The notes: generated by a model from the letters alone, not told the origin. Counted from the first letter of the stretch, positions 6,675 to 13,251 are shown. The stretch: DNA of 13,251 nt from an uncultured Porphyromonadaceae bacterium (GCA_902493335.1 CABUPJ010000060.1:1-13251); one strand, 5' to 3'. Numbers and translations: made by a program.

Positions 6675-9443
6675 TATGACGATATTCACGATTTTGCCCG
6701 GCACGACGATAATCTTCTTGATGTTCTTGCCGTCGATCCACTTGGCTGCGAGTTCATGGCCGAGAGCCATTTTCTCGACATCTTCTTTGGCCGCATCGGC
6801 GGGTGCGCTGATATTGTAGCGTGCCTTGCCGTTGAACGACACCGCATAGTTGACTGTGTCTTCTTTGAGATAGTCTTCGTTGAAGGCAGGCCACTGTGCG
6901 TCGCAGATCGTTGTGTCGCGGCCTATCGCCGAGTGCCAGAGCTCTTCGGCGACATGCGGAGCGAAAGGAGCGAGCACGACAAGCAATTCGGCAAGCACTT
7001 CGCGCGAACGGCATTTCTGTGACGAAAGCTCGTTGACGCAGATCATGAACGCCGCGATTGACGTATTATATGAGAACGTCTCGATATCGCCTGTCACTTT
7101 CTTTATCAGTTTGTGAAGGCTCTTGAGATTATCTTTTGTAGGCTCGCTGTCATCGACAAGCAGGGTGTCGCCTTTATAGAAGAGCCCCCAGAGTTTCTTT
7201 ATAAAGCGGTTGACGCCGTCTATGCCGTTCGTGTCCCAGGGTTTGCTCTGTTCGAGCGGACCGAGGAACATCTCGTAGAGGCGCAGGGTGTCTGCACCGT
7301 AGCGCTCGACTATATCATCGGGATTGACGACGTTGAACATCGACTTCGACATCTTCTCGACAGCATAGCCGCAGACATATTTGCCGTCTTCGAGTATGAA
7401 TTCGGCTGTCTTGTATTCGGGACGCCAATTTTTGAACGCCTCGGTGTCGAGTATGTCGTTGCTGACGATATTGACGTCGACGTGGATGGGTGTTACGTCG
7501 TATTGGTCGATGAGACCGCGGCTTACAAACGTATTGGTGTCTTTTATTCTGTAGACGAAGTTGCTTCGGCCCTGGATCATGCCCTGGTTGACAAGCTTCT
7601 TGAAAGGTTCGTCCTCGCAGATTTCGCCGAGGTCATAGAGAAACTTGTTCCAGAAACGGCTGTAGATAAGGTGGCCGGTGGCATGCTCCGTGCCGCCTAT
7701 ATATAAGTCTACCGAGCGCCAGTAGTTATTGGCCTCGTGAGAGACAAGCGCCTTGTCGTTGCGCGGGTCCATATAGCGCAGATAGTAGGCCGACGAACCG
7801 GCAAAGCCGGGCATAGTGCACAGTTCGAGAGGATAGCCCTCAGGCGACACCCAGTTTTCGGCGCGTCCCAGCGGCGGCTCGCCGCTTTCTGTCGGCAGAT
7901 AGCGGTCTATCTGAGGAAGCTTGAGAGGCAGCAGCGACTCGTCAAGCATCTCGGGTATTCCTTCCTTATAATATACGGGGAACGGTTCGCCCCAGTAGCG
8001 CTGGCGGCTGAAGATGGCGTCACGCAAACGGTAGTTTGTCTTTACCTTGCCTATGCCTTCGGCTTCGATAAAACGTTTGGTCTCGGCGATTGCTTCCTTG
8101 ACTTCTTTACCATTGAGGTCAAGACGGCCGTTCGACGAGTTTATCATCTTGCCCGATTTGGCGTCGAAGCTCTCTTCGCTGACATCGGCGCCCTCAATAA
8201 GCGGTATTATGGGGAGGTCGAAATGACGTGCGAAAGCATAGTCGCGGCTGTCATGGGCAGGCACGGCCATAATGGCGCCTGTGCCGTAGCCGGCGAGCAC
8301 ATAATCGCTGACCCATACAGGAATTTTCTTGCCCGTGACGGGATTGATGGCGTATGCGCCGGTGAAGACACCTGACACTTTTTTATCTATCATGCGCTCG
8401 CGCTCGGTCTTGTGTTTGATACTTTCTATATAAGCGTTGACTTCATCGCGTCGGTCGGGAGTCGTTATCTTCTCGACGTATGCGCTCTCGGGAGCGAGCA
8501 CCATAAACGTCACGCCGAAGATTGTGTCGGCGCGGGTCGTGAATATCTCGAGCTCAAGGTCGCTGTTGTCGACTTTGAATATCATCTCGGCGCCCTCTGA
8601 ACGGCCGATCCAGTTGCGCTGTGTCTCTTTGAGCGAGTCGGTCCAGTCGAGTTTCTCGAGGCTGTCGAGCAGACGGCCGGCATAGGCCGACACGCGCAGA
8701 CACCACTGATACATCAGCTTCTGCTCGACGGGATAGCCGCCGCGAATCGACACGCCCTCGCTGACCTCGTCGTTGGCGAGAACGGTGCCGAGCTTCGGAC
8801 ACCAGTTGACCATCGTGTTGCCGAGGTAGGCGATGCGGTAGTTCATCAGCGTGTCGCTCTTTTCTTTGGCGCTCATGCCCTTCCAGCGTTCGGCTGTAAA
8901 CTCGAGCTCTTTCGTCGAGGCGGCGTTGATGCCTTCTGTGCCTTTTTCTTCGAAGTGTTTTATGAGTTTCGAGATGGGCATTGCCTTGTCGGCGTCTTTA
9001 TCATAGTATGAGTTGAACATCTTGATAAAGGCCCACTGTGTCCATTTGTAATACTCGGGGTCGCAGGTCTTGATCTCGCGGTCCCAGTCATAGCAGAAAC
9101 CGATTTTGTCGAGCTGGCTGCGGTAGCGGGCGATGTTCTGCATCGTCGTCACCTCGGGGTGCTGACCCGTCTGGATGGCATACTGCTCGGCGGGAAGGCC
9201 GTAGGCGTCGTAGCCCATCGGGTGAAGCACGTTGAAGCCCTGCAGACGTTTGTAACGCGAGTAGATATCGCTGGCGATATAGCCGAGCGGGTGACCTACA
9301 TGCAGACCGGCTCCCGACGGATAGGGGAACATATCGAGCACATAGAATTTCTTGCGGTTCTTGTCTATCTCGGCGTGGTAGACTTTGTTCTCACGCCAAT
9401 AGTTCTGCCAGCGGCTCTCTATTTCTCTATGATTGTATTCCAT
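6669..9443 (-). CDS. leuS: Leucyl-tRNA synthetase
   Basis: This 924-residue class I aminoacyl-tRNA synthetase charges tRNA-Leu. The HIGH-type motif is HVGH (48-51) within FPYPSGAGLHVGHPLGY, and the KMSKS loop is at 697-701. The CP1 editing domain shows TTRADTIFGVTFMVLAPE (302-319) and GYGTGAIMAVPAHDSRDYAFA (385-405), where Asp398 aligns with the conserved editing aspartate. A leucine-specific insert occupies about 636-695, just before KMSKS. An extra segment at roughly 148-205, between KMFNSYYD and YLGNTMVNWCP, is absent from the E. coli enzyme and typical of Bacteroidetes LeuRS. Length and all catalytic signatures indicate an intact enzyme. It begins 34 bp downstream of nadA and its stop lies in a 12-bp tandem repeat. 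Confidence 0.98.
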   Translation of the reverse strand: MEYNHREIESRWQNYWRENKVYHAEIDKNRKKFYVLDMFPYPSGAGLHVGHPLGYIASDIYSRYKRLQGFNVLHPMGYDAYGLPAEQYAIQTGQHPEVTTMQNIARYRSQLDKIGFCYDWDREIKTCDPEYYKWTQWAFIKMFNSYYDKDADKAMPISKLIKHFEEKGTEGINAASTKELEFTAERWKGMSAKEKSDTLMNYRIAYLGNTMVNWCPKLGTVLANDEVSEGVSIRGGYPVEQKLMYQWCLRVSAYAGRLLDSLEKLDWTDSLKETQRNWIGRSEGAEMIFKVDNSDLELEIFTTRADTIFGVTFMVLAPESAYVEKITTPDRRDEVNAYIESIKHKTERERMIDKKVSGVFTGAYAINPVTGKKIPVWVSDYVLAGYGTGAIMAVPAHDSRDYAFARHFDLPIIPLIEGADVSEESFDAKSGKMINSSNGRLDLNGKEVKEAIAETKRFIEAEGIGKVKTNYRLRDAIFSRQRYWGEPFPVYYKEGIPEMLDESLLPLKLPQIDRYLPTESGEPPLGRAENWVSPEGYPLELCTMPGFAGSSAYYLRYMDPRNDKALVSHEANNYWRSVDLYIGGTEHATGHLIYSRFWNKFLYDLGEICEDEPFKKLVNQGMIQGRSNFVYRIKDTNTFVSRGLIDQYDVTPIHVDVNIVSNDILDTEAFKNWRPEYKTAEFILEDGKYVCGYAVEKMSKSMFNVVNPDDIVERYGADTLRLYEMFLGPLEQSKPWDTNGIDGVNRFIKKLWGLFYKGDTLLVDDSEPTKDNLKSLHKLIKKVTGDIETFSYNTSIAAFMICVNELSSQKCRSREVLAELLVVLAPFAPHVAEELWHSAIGRDTTICDAQWPAFNEDYLKEDTVNYAVSFNGKARYNISAPADAAKEDVEKMALGHELAAKWIDGKNIKKIIVVPGKIVNIVIG

Positions 9444-9477
9444 ATATATTATAGTTCTTTTTTATTTCGTGGGGTTA

Positions 9478-10449
9478 TTATGAAAGTTCAAGCATGCGCT
9501 CTATCGGTCTGCGGGCCTTTTCGGCTACAGCCGGGTCAATGTTTATCTCGGGAGTCTCGTCGCGCAGACAGTCGCGCAGTTTCTCGAGAGTGTTGAGCTT
9601 CATGTAGCCGCACTCGTTGCAGGCGCATCCGGCCTCGTCGGGGGGCGCCGGTATGAAGGTCTTGTCGGGACAGCGTTTGCGAAGCTCGTGTATGATGCCG
9701 CTCTCGGTGGCCACTATAAACACCTTCTCGTCGCTGTCGACGGCATATTTTATGAGTGCTGCCGTCGAACCTACCTTGTCGGCGACCGTCACCAGTGCTT
9801 TCTTACATTCGGGATGAGCGAGCACCTTGGCATCGGGATACTCTTCTTTAAGCTTCAGAAGACGCTCGACCGAGAATTTTTCGTGAACGTGACATGCACC
9901 GTCCCAAAGCACCATCTCACGGCCAGTGACCGAATTTATATAATTGCCCAGATTGCGGTCGGGACCGAAGATGATCTTCTCGTCCTTGGGAAAGGTCTCG
10001 ACAATCTTTTGGGCGTTGCTCGATGTCACCAGCACATCGGTCAGAGCCTTCACCCCGACAGAAGTGTTGACATAAGAGACAACCTTGTGGCCGGGATAAC
10101 GGGCGATGAATTTTTCAAACTCGGCGGCATCGCAGCTGTCGGCCAGCGAACATCCGGCCGCGGCGTCGGGAACGAGCACTTTCTTGTCGGGACAGAGTAT
10201 CTTCGCGGTCTCGCCCATGAAGTGAACGCCGCAGAGCACGATGATGTCGACGTCCTTGAGCGTGGCCGCATACTGGGCCAGGGCGAGAGAGTCGCCGATA
10301 TGATCGGCTATATCCTGTATCTCGTCGCGCTGATAATAGTGAGCCAGTATCACGGCCCGTTTCTCTTGTTTGAGTCGGTTGATTTCTTCTTTCAGAGAAT
10401 CTGCTTTCTCAGCCTTGCTGACATGCCGGCAGTGGTTTTCGACATTCAT
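9478..10449 (-). CDS. nadA: Quinolinate synthase A
   Basis: This 323-residue cytosolic [4Fe-4S] enzyme condenses iminoaspartate with dihydroxyacetone phosphate to quinolinate in de novo NAD synthesis. Family motifs include ILAHYYQRDEIQDIADHIGDS (34-54), VLCGVHFMGETAKILCPDKK (71-90) and LWDGACHVHEKF (181-192). By family comparison the cluster ligands are Cys86, Cys186 and Cys280 (in GCACNECGYM). Two further cysteines, Cys275 and Cys277, form a C-x-C-x2-C arrangement. The substrate-binding YVNTSVGVKA and AHPEC segments are also clear. No nadB or nadC lies in the window, although NadA needs the NadB product. It is the first gene of the minus-strand operon, facing the AT-rich region 10450-10986. 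Confidence 0.97.
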   Translation of the reverse strand: MNVENHCRHVSKAEKADSLKEEINRLKQEKRAVILAHYYQRDEIQDIADHIGDSLALAQYAATLKDVDIIVLCGVHFMGETAKILCPDKKVLVPDAAAGCSLADSCDAAEFEKFIARYPGHKVVSYVNTSVGVKALTDVLVTSSNAQKIVETFPKDEKIIFGPDRNLGNYINSVTGREMVLWDGACHVHEKFSVERLLKLKEEYPDAKVLAHPECKKALVTVADKVGSTAALIKYAVDSDEKVFIVATESGIIHELRKRCPDKTFIPAPPDEAGCACNECGYMKLNTLEKLRDCLRDETPEINIDPAVAEKARRPIERMLELS

Positions 10450-10459
10450 TATATCTTAT

Positions 10460-10471
10460 GATAAATTTATC
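10460..10471. promoter_or_regulatory. 12-bp perfect palindrome just upstream of nadA
   Basis: GATAAATTTATC is its own reverse complement and ends 10 bp upstream of the nadA start codon (10449), downstream of the candidate nadA promoter. The position suits a repressor operator, but no regulator is identified and AT-rich palindromes can arise by chance. Confidence 0.35.
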
Positions 10472-10492
10472 TTTTAAAAAAATTTTTCCTTC

Positions 10493-10523
10493 CAAGAATA
10501 ATATTAGGTGTCAATAGCTACAA
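10493..10523 (-). promoter_or_regulatory. Candidate nadA operon promoter
   Basis: On the minus strand TTG (10523-10521) is followed after 20 nt by TATTCTTG (10500-10493), one mismatch from TAnnTTTG. The transcript would start about 35-40 nt before nadA. A second -7-like box, TAACTTTG on the minus strand at 10663-10656, is further upstream and has no well-spaced partner. Confidence 0.35.
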
Positions 10524-10543
10524 TAACTTTTTGTCGTAAAATT

Positions 10544-10567
10544 TGCATTTTAGACTTATAAAATGCA
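10544..10567. repeat. 9-bp perfect inverted repeat
   Basis: TGCATTTTA (10544-10552) and TAAAATGCA (10559-10567) flank a 6-nt spacer GACTTA. It lies about 95-120 bp upstream of nadA and could be an operator or a hairpin. Confidence 0.6.
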
Positions 10568-10577
10568 GTTTACCCGT

Positions 10578-10606
10578 TGTCTATATATTATTGACATATA
10601 TAGACA
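10578..10606. repeat. 11-bp perfect inverted repeat
   Basis: TGTCTATATAT (10578-10588) and ATATATAGACA (10596-10606) flank a 7-nt spacer TATTGAC. It is the strongest dyad in the AT-rich region and sits only 10 bp from the 9-bp inverted repeat. A protein-binding site or an easily extruded or melted DNA element are both possible. Confidence 0.65.
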
Positions 10607-10630
10607 TTGTCATTCAGTATTATAGCAGGT

Positions 10631-10862
10631 TTATCAACACTGTGTTTATAATATGCAAAGTTAATAACTTTATTCAACATACAGCCGTCAAAAGTTAATA
10701 AAACTATGTCGAAAAGACCCTATTAACTTATCATGCGTGTTATTTTGATTATTAGGATCTTTATCTATACAAATCGCTGCGGGTCATTTGCAAATTTATT
10801 TTCAATTTACTTATGAAAACCTTTTCAACACTTTTCAACACCTTGTTGACATAGTTTGAAAA
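10631..10862. repeat. Cluster of DnaA-box-like 9-mers with tandem CTTTTCAACA repeat
   Basis: TTATCAACA at 10631-10639 is one base from the DnaA consensus TTATCCACA. Related 9-mers are TATTCAACA (10671-10679), TTTTCAACA (10822-10830 and 10832-10840, an exact 10-bp tandem repeat of CTTTTCAACA from 10821), and, on the minus strand, ATGTCAACA (10852-10844) and TTTTCAAAC (10862-10854). ACTTTTCAA (10830-10838) also forms a 9-bp inverted repeat with TTGAAAAGT (10856-10864). No exact TTATCCACA was found. Confidence 0.45.
10658..10729. repeat. Three copies of AAGTTAATA
   Basis: AAGTTAATAA occurs at 10658-10667 and 10692-10701, and the inverted form TATTAACTT at 10721-10729. Direct spacing between the first two is 34 bp. 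They may be regulator half-sites, but low complexity makes chance possible. Confidence 0.4.
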
Positions 10863-10926
10863 GTATTTTGACTTGTCTGTTTTTGAACTATTATAGGCTC
10901 TTTAAGGTTATTTGTTCTAAATAGCG

Positions 10927-10958
10927 TTGTGAATTGTTAATTAAATTGCTTATTTTTG
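10927..10958 (+). promoter_or_regulatory. Promoter of the endonuclease I gene
   Basis: TATTTTTG (10951-10958) matches the Bacteroidetes TAnnTTTG box, with TTG at 10927-10929 spaced 21 nt upstream. The -7 box ends 28 bp before the start codon at 10987, giving a short leader without a Shine-Dalgarno site, as usual in this phylum. Confidence 0.55.
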
Positions 10959-10986
10959 CATCCTGCATTATTTTAATTGATTATCC

Positions 10987-12645
10987 ATGAAAATATCATT
11001 CAGATCACTATGGGCCGCTCTGATGATGCTGTCACTGTCGGCGACGGCTGAGATTCCGGCCGGATACTATTCTTCTCTGACAGGAAAGTCTGAGGCTCAG
11101 TTAAAGACTGCTGTCTACACCCTTGTTAAAAACTTTACGAGCGTATCGTCATATCAGGCTCTTCCGCAATATTTCCAGCAGACTGACGTCTATCCTAATT
11201 CACGACGCTGGTGGGAGATGTATTCAAATATGACTTTCTATATACCGTCGTTTTCGGGCATGAACCGTGAACATTCTTTTCCTAAAAGCTGGTGGGGCGG
11301 TGATACCGATGTAAAGGCATACACTGACCTCAATCACCTTTATCCTTCGGAAGCCCGCGCAAACCAGGCCAAAAGCAACTATCCCCTCGGTGAAGTCGAC
11401 CGTAGCCGTTCTGTCAAATTTGATAACGGTGTTACCACGGTAGGCTATCCCATAAACGGTCAGGGCGGCGGCGCGCAGTATGTATTCGAACCGGCCGACG
11501 CATATAAGGGTGACTTTGCCCGAACCTACTTCTATATGGTGTGCTGCTATCAGGATTATCGCTGGAACACCACATACATGCTCTCGCAGAACACCTACCC
11601 CACCCTCAACCAGTGGTCGGTAAACCTTCTGCTCAAATGGCACCGACAGGATCCTGTCAGCGACAAAGAGACCGCTCGCAACGAAGTCGTCTACAGCTAC
11701 CAGAATAACCGGAATCCATTTATCGACTATCCCGAACTTGCCGAATATATATGGGGCAACCGCAAAGGTGAAGCCTTCGTTCCCGGTCAGGGCGGCGGGC
11801 CTGTAGGTACCCCTACCCTAATCAACCCCAACGCCAACACGACTGCCGATTTCAATCAGGTCGCCCTTGGCGAATCGATACAGAAGGCTATATTCTTTAA
11901 AGGAGAAAACATGACAAGCGACGTCAAGCTCCAGATTTATCGCGGCGATACTGACATGTTCTCTTTGTCGACAAATTCCATCGCCGCCAACCTCATGAAC
12001 ACCGAGGAAGGCTATTGGCTTTATATAACGTATAAACCTACCTCACTCGGCAAACACGAAGCCCGCCTTCTTATATCAGGGGGCGGTATGACAGCCACCC
12101 GCGGCGTAGGTCTGATGGGCGAATGTCTGCCTGTGCCCGAGCTGACAGCCTGCACGGCCACCGAAGCTACCGACATCACTTCTGACAGCTATGTCGCCAA
12201 CTGGATTTCGCCTGCCGACGAAGTCGTCGATTACTGGGTGGTCAACCGCACGAAATATATCAACGGCAGTCCCGTCACCGAGCAGCTTGTTTCTGAAGAA
12301 ACATCGCTTCAGATTGACGGCTTTGACGAGAGCGACAGCGAGTCATATACCGTCCAGTCAGTGCGTCTGGGCCACTACTCGCCCGAGTCTAACGTCATCT
12401 ATGTCGCCCATGACGGCGTCACCGGTGTCACGATGGAACAACCGCTCGCAGTCATGACCTTCAGCGGTGCCCTGCGTTTCCTATGCAGCGAGCCTCAGGA
12501 AGACTGCCGCATCTATGATATCTCGGGTCGACTCTACCGCTACGTAGGCCATATCGACCACTGCATGGACATCGACATCGAGCCCGGCGTCTACCTCATC
12601 ACCACCGCCACTCACCATACCCCCGTCAAGGTCATAGTGAAGTAA
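10987..12645 (+). CDS. Secreted endonuclease I family nuclease with FN3-like and sorting-type C-terminal domains
   Basis: This 552-residue protein carries an EndA/NucM (endonuclease I, His-Me finger) domain at about 25-260. Motifs are GMNREHSFPKSWWGG (91-105), with likely metal ligand Glu95 and general base His96, and YTDLNHLYPSEARANQAKSNY (112-132), with likely metal ligand Asn126. LLKWHRQDPVSDKETARNEV and NPFIDYPELAEYIW follow. A signal peptide (residues 1-21, ending SATAE) indicates export. The E. coli enzyme is about 235 residues; here about 290 extra residues follow. They include an Ig-like region (about 278-380), an FN3-like module (about 383-475) and a terminal stretch (about 484-552) with RIYDISGRLYRY, IEPGVYLITT and a final VKVIVK, which resembles a T9SS type A sorting domain. 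It probably degrades extracellular DNA or RNA for nutrients. The sorting role is inferred. Confidence 0.88.
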   Translation: MKISFRSLWAALMMLSLSATAEIPAGYYSSLTGKSEAQLKTAVYTLVKNFTSVSSYQALPQYFQQTDVYPNSRRWWEMYSNMTFYIPSFSGMNREHSFPKSWWGGDTDVKAYTDLNHLYPSEARANQAKSNYPLGEVDRSRSVKFDNGVTTVGYPINGQGGGAQYVFEPADAYKGDFARTYFYMVCCYQDYRWNTTYMLSQNTYPTLNQWSVNLLLKWHRQDPVSDKETARNEVVYSYQNNRNPFIDYPELAEYIWGNRKGEAFVPGQGGGPVGTPTLINPNANTTADFNQVALGESIQKAIFFKGENMTSDVKLQIYRGDTDMFSLSTNSIAANLMNTEEGYWLYITYKPTSLGKHEARLLISGGGMTATRGVGLMGECLPVPELTACTATEATDITSDSYVANWISPADEVVDYWVVNRTKYINGSPVTEQLVSEETSLQIDGFDESDSESYTVQSVRLGHYSPESNVIYVAHDGVTGVTMEQPLAVMTFSGALRFLCSEPQEDCRIYDISGRLYRYVGHIDHCMDIDIEPGVYLITTATHHTPVKVIVK

Positions 12646-12682
12646 CAACATAAGAACATAAGAAGCATAAAATTTTATAATC

Positions 12683-12719
12683 GGCAGCGAGGGTTTTGGC
12701 TCTCGCTGCCTTGCGTTTT
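12683..12719 (+). terminator. Rho-independent-type terminator of the endonuclease gene
   Basis: GGCAGCGAG (12683-12691) pairs with CTCGCTGCC (12702-12710) to give a perfect 9-bp GC-rich stem around a 10-nt loop, followed by TTGCGTTTT. It starts 37 nt after the stop codon. The T-tract is interrupted, so efficiency is uncertain. Confidence 0.7.
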
Positions 12720-12745
12720 ATACGCCACCGAGACGCGACAGGCGT

Positions 12746-12814
12746 TATGGAGCAACGGTTTTAACCGTTGCAGACCAGATTATTAGCTGCAACGGCTTCA
12801 GCCGTTGCTCCATA
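12746..12814. repeat. BIME-like pair of REP hairpins
   Basis: Two hairpins, GCAACGGTT-TT-AACCGTTGC (12752-12771) and GCAACGGCT-TC-AGCCGTTGC (12789-12808), form a unit whose outer arms TATGGAGCAACGG (12746-12758) and CCGTTGCTCCATA (12802-12814) are exact reverse complements. The two stems differ by matched changes at two stem positions that keep pairing. This is the layout of a pair of inverted REP sequences. Confidence 0.75.
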
Positions 12815-12815
12815 T

Positions 12816-12829
12816 GGCGGCAAGCCGCC
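12816..12829. repeat. Short GC hairpin in the REP cluster
   Basis: GGCGGC-AA-GCCGCC directly follows the BIME-like pair. The GGCAAGC core is shared with the hairpin at 617-639 near the RAYT gene. Confidence 0.5.
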
Positions 12830-12857
12830 GACACAAGGACAAATATTGCGCAACCAC

Positions 12858-12875
12858 GGCGACGAGCCCGTCGCC
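12858..12875. repeat. 7-bp hairpin
   Basis: GGCGACG (12858-12864) and CGTCGCC (12869-12875) flank an AGCC loop. It is part of the hairpin cluster behind the endonuclease gene. Confidence 0.55.
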
Positions 12876-12902
12876 GGCACATTAATAGCTTTTTTGTAAC
12901 AA

Positions 12903-12927
12903 CGATGTCAATGTACGTTTGACATCG
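12903..12927. repeat. 9-bp hairpin
   Basis: CGATGTCAA (12903-12911) and TTGACATCG (12919-12927) flank a 7-nt loop TGTACGT. A run of T at 12890-12896 lies just upstream, so on the minus strand this reads as a hairpin followed after a few bases by GTTACAAAAAAGC, without a T-tract. It is therefore not an obvious terminator for the minus-strand gene at the right edge. Confidence 0.5.
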
Positions 12928-12962
12928 GTTTGGTCGGTTTAGACGCGCGGGGATGTCTGCCG

Positions 12963-13251
12963 CTAAAGTGGTCGTGGGTGGGGAGGCAACTTGCTGGCTA
13001 TCGTTTCGCCACAAGGGCTGAAGCCCTTGTTCCATACCTTGTCTGTCACTTTGAGTATGAGGGGGATGATGATTGGAACAGTTGGGTCGGGCTTTTTGAT
13101 TGGGACGTCGGGAGGAGCGAGCGACGGATCGGTGTATTCCTTGAGTCCGGGCCAGCGGTAGAGATGGGGAACGGCAGCTCTTGCGTGGAGTATCAGCAGA
13201 CTGTTGGGGTTGCTGCTGATGACGGGGAAAACGGCAGTGGCTACTCGGTGG
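12963..13251 (-). CDS. 3' end of an unrecognised gene entering from the right edge (partial)
   Basis: A minus-strand frame is open from the window edge to a TAG at 12963-12965, giving about 95 residues without an internal start. About half of the codons before the hairpin end in C, as in the neighbouring genes, and the composition is protein-like (FPVISSNPNSLLILHARAA, LYRWPGLKEYTDPSLAPPD, VPIIIPLILKVTD). The other open minus-strand frame gives an R/Q/S-rich sequence typical of a shadow. The family is not recognised. The last ~25 residues, from WNKGFSPCGE on, are encoded by the REP hairpin at 13011-13030 and the DNA beyond it, suggesting that insertion of the repeat replaced the original C-terminus. 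The gene could also be a decayed fragment. Confidence 0.5.
   Translation of the reverse strand, partial: HRVATAVFPVISSNPNSLLILHARAAVPHLYRWPGLKEYTDPSLAPPDVPIKKPDPTVPIIIPLILKVTDKVWNKGFSPCGETIASKLPPHPRPL
13011..13030. repeat. REP hairpin of the CAAnGGCT type
   Basis: ACAAGGGCT-GA-AGCCCTTGT is a perfect 9-bp stem. Its reverse complement, with TC in the loop, matches the 12789-12808 hairpin except at outer and middle stem positions, and these differences are compensated on the other arm. It lies within the 3' end of the partial minus-strand gene. Confidence 0.7.

Larger units (their letters stand above)
10450..10986. other. Gene-free AT-rich divergent region between nadA and the endonuclease gene
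   Basis: These 537 bp hold no convincing gene. G+C is about 28% by hand count over 10501-10980, against clearly GC-richer flanking genes. Genes leave in both directions. The region contains a 12-bp palindrome, 9-bp and 11-bp perfect inverted repeats, three AAGTTAATA copies, a tandem CTTTTCAACA repeat and several DnaA-box-like 9-mers, listed separately. It may be a double promoter region, a replication origin, or both. Confidence 0.7.

Noticed and set aside
9688..10461. Plus-strand open frame (257 codons) antisense to nadA
   Set aside because: nadA is unambiguous and the antisense product has no recognisable motif or promoter. It is a shadow frame.
10450..10606. NAD-responsive riboswitch in the nadA leader
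   Set aside because: The dyads lie upstream of the best promoter candidate and I could not match any known NAD riboswitch consensus by eye.
12746..13030. CRISPR array
   Set aside because: The repeats are palindromic hairpins of differing sequence with irregular spacing and there are no cas genes, so they do not form a direct-repeat/spacer array.
12745..13035. Minus-strand 96-codon open frame across the hairpin cluster
   Set aside because: It runs through all the REP-like hairpins and its product is rich in R, Q and S. The neighbouring frame ending at 12963 has far better codon use.

Overview
The window looks like chromosomal DNA from a member of the Bacteroidales, most likely Muribaculaceae-like. 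The evidence is protein style (large LepB with a long insert, a WbqC-like protein directly behind it, a PorZ-like propeller protein, LeuRS with an extra insertion near residues 148-205), promoter-like TAnnTTTG boxes without Shine-Dalgarno sites, and GC-rich, C-ending codons contrasting with very AT-rich intergenic DNA. The family-level placement is an inference. No rRNA, tRNA or CRISPR was seen.

Layout from left to right. (1) 1-700: an IS200/IS605-type HUH tyrosine transposase of the REP-associated kind (RAYT), bracketed by one 17-nt hairpin present on both sides in inverted orientation, with three more hairpins behind it. (2) 700-3045, plus strand: an AT-rich promoter region, signal peptidase I (lepB), and a WbqC-like protein sharing an ATGA stop/start with lepB. 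(3) 3037-10449, minus strand: a probable five-gene operon in the order nadA, leuS, rdgB, porZ-like, and an unrecognised 173-residue protein, with gaps of 13 to 74 bp. Its last gene overlaps the WbqC-like gene tail to tail by 9 bp. (4) 10450-10986: a 537-bp gene-free divergent region, about 28% G+C by hand count. It holds several perfect inverted repeats, a tandem CTTTTCAACA repeat, DnaA-box-like 9-mers and promoter-like boxes. (5) 10987-12645, plus strand: a secreted endonuclease I family nuclease with a long C-terminal extension ending in a type IX-secretion-like sorting domain, followed by a terminator hairpin. (6) 12720-13251: a cluster of REP-like hairpins, plus the 3' end of an unrecognised minus-strand gene that enters from the right edge and reads through one of the hairpins.

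How the parts may relate: lepB and the PorZ-like protein both concern export, by signal peptide removal and by type IX secretion or surface attachment respectively. The endonuclease I protein looks like a possible type IX cargo, so the window may carry both a component and a client of that system. nadA (NAD synthesis), leuS (translation) and rdgB (nucleotide pool cleaning) are housekeeping genes. The RAYT and the scattered hairpins fit the known link between these HUH enzymes and REP palindromes, though which hairpin family this enzyme acts on cannot be told from the sequence. The most interesting unexplained stretches are the structured AT-rich divergent region (a weak candidate replication origin or a dense regulatory region) and the hairpin cluster at the right end.
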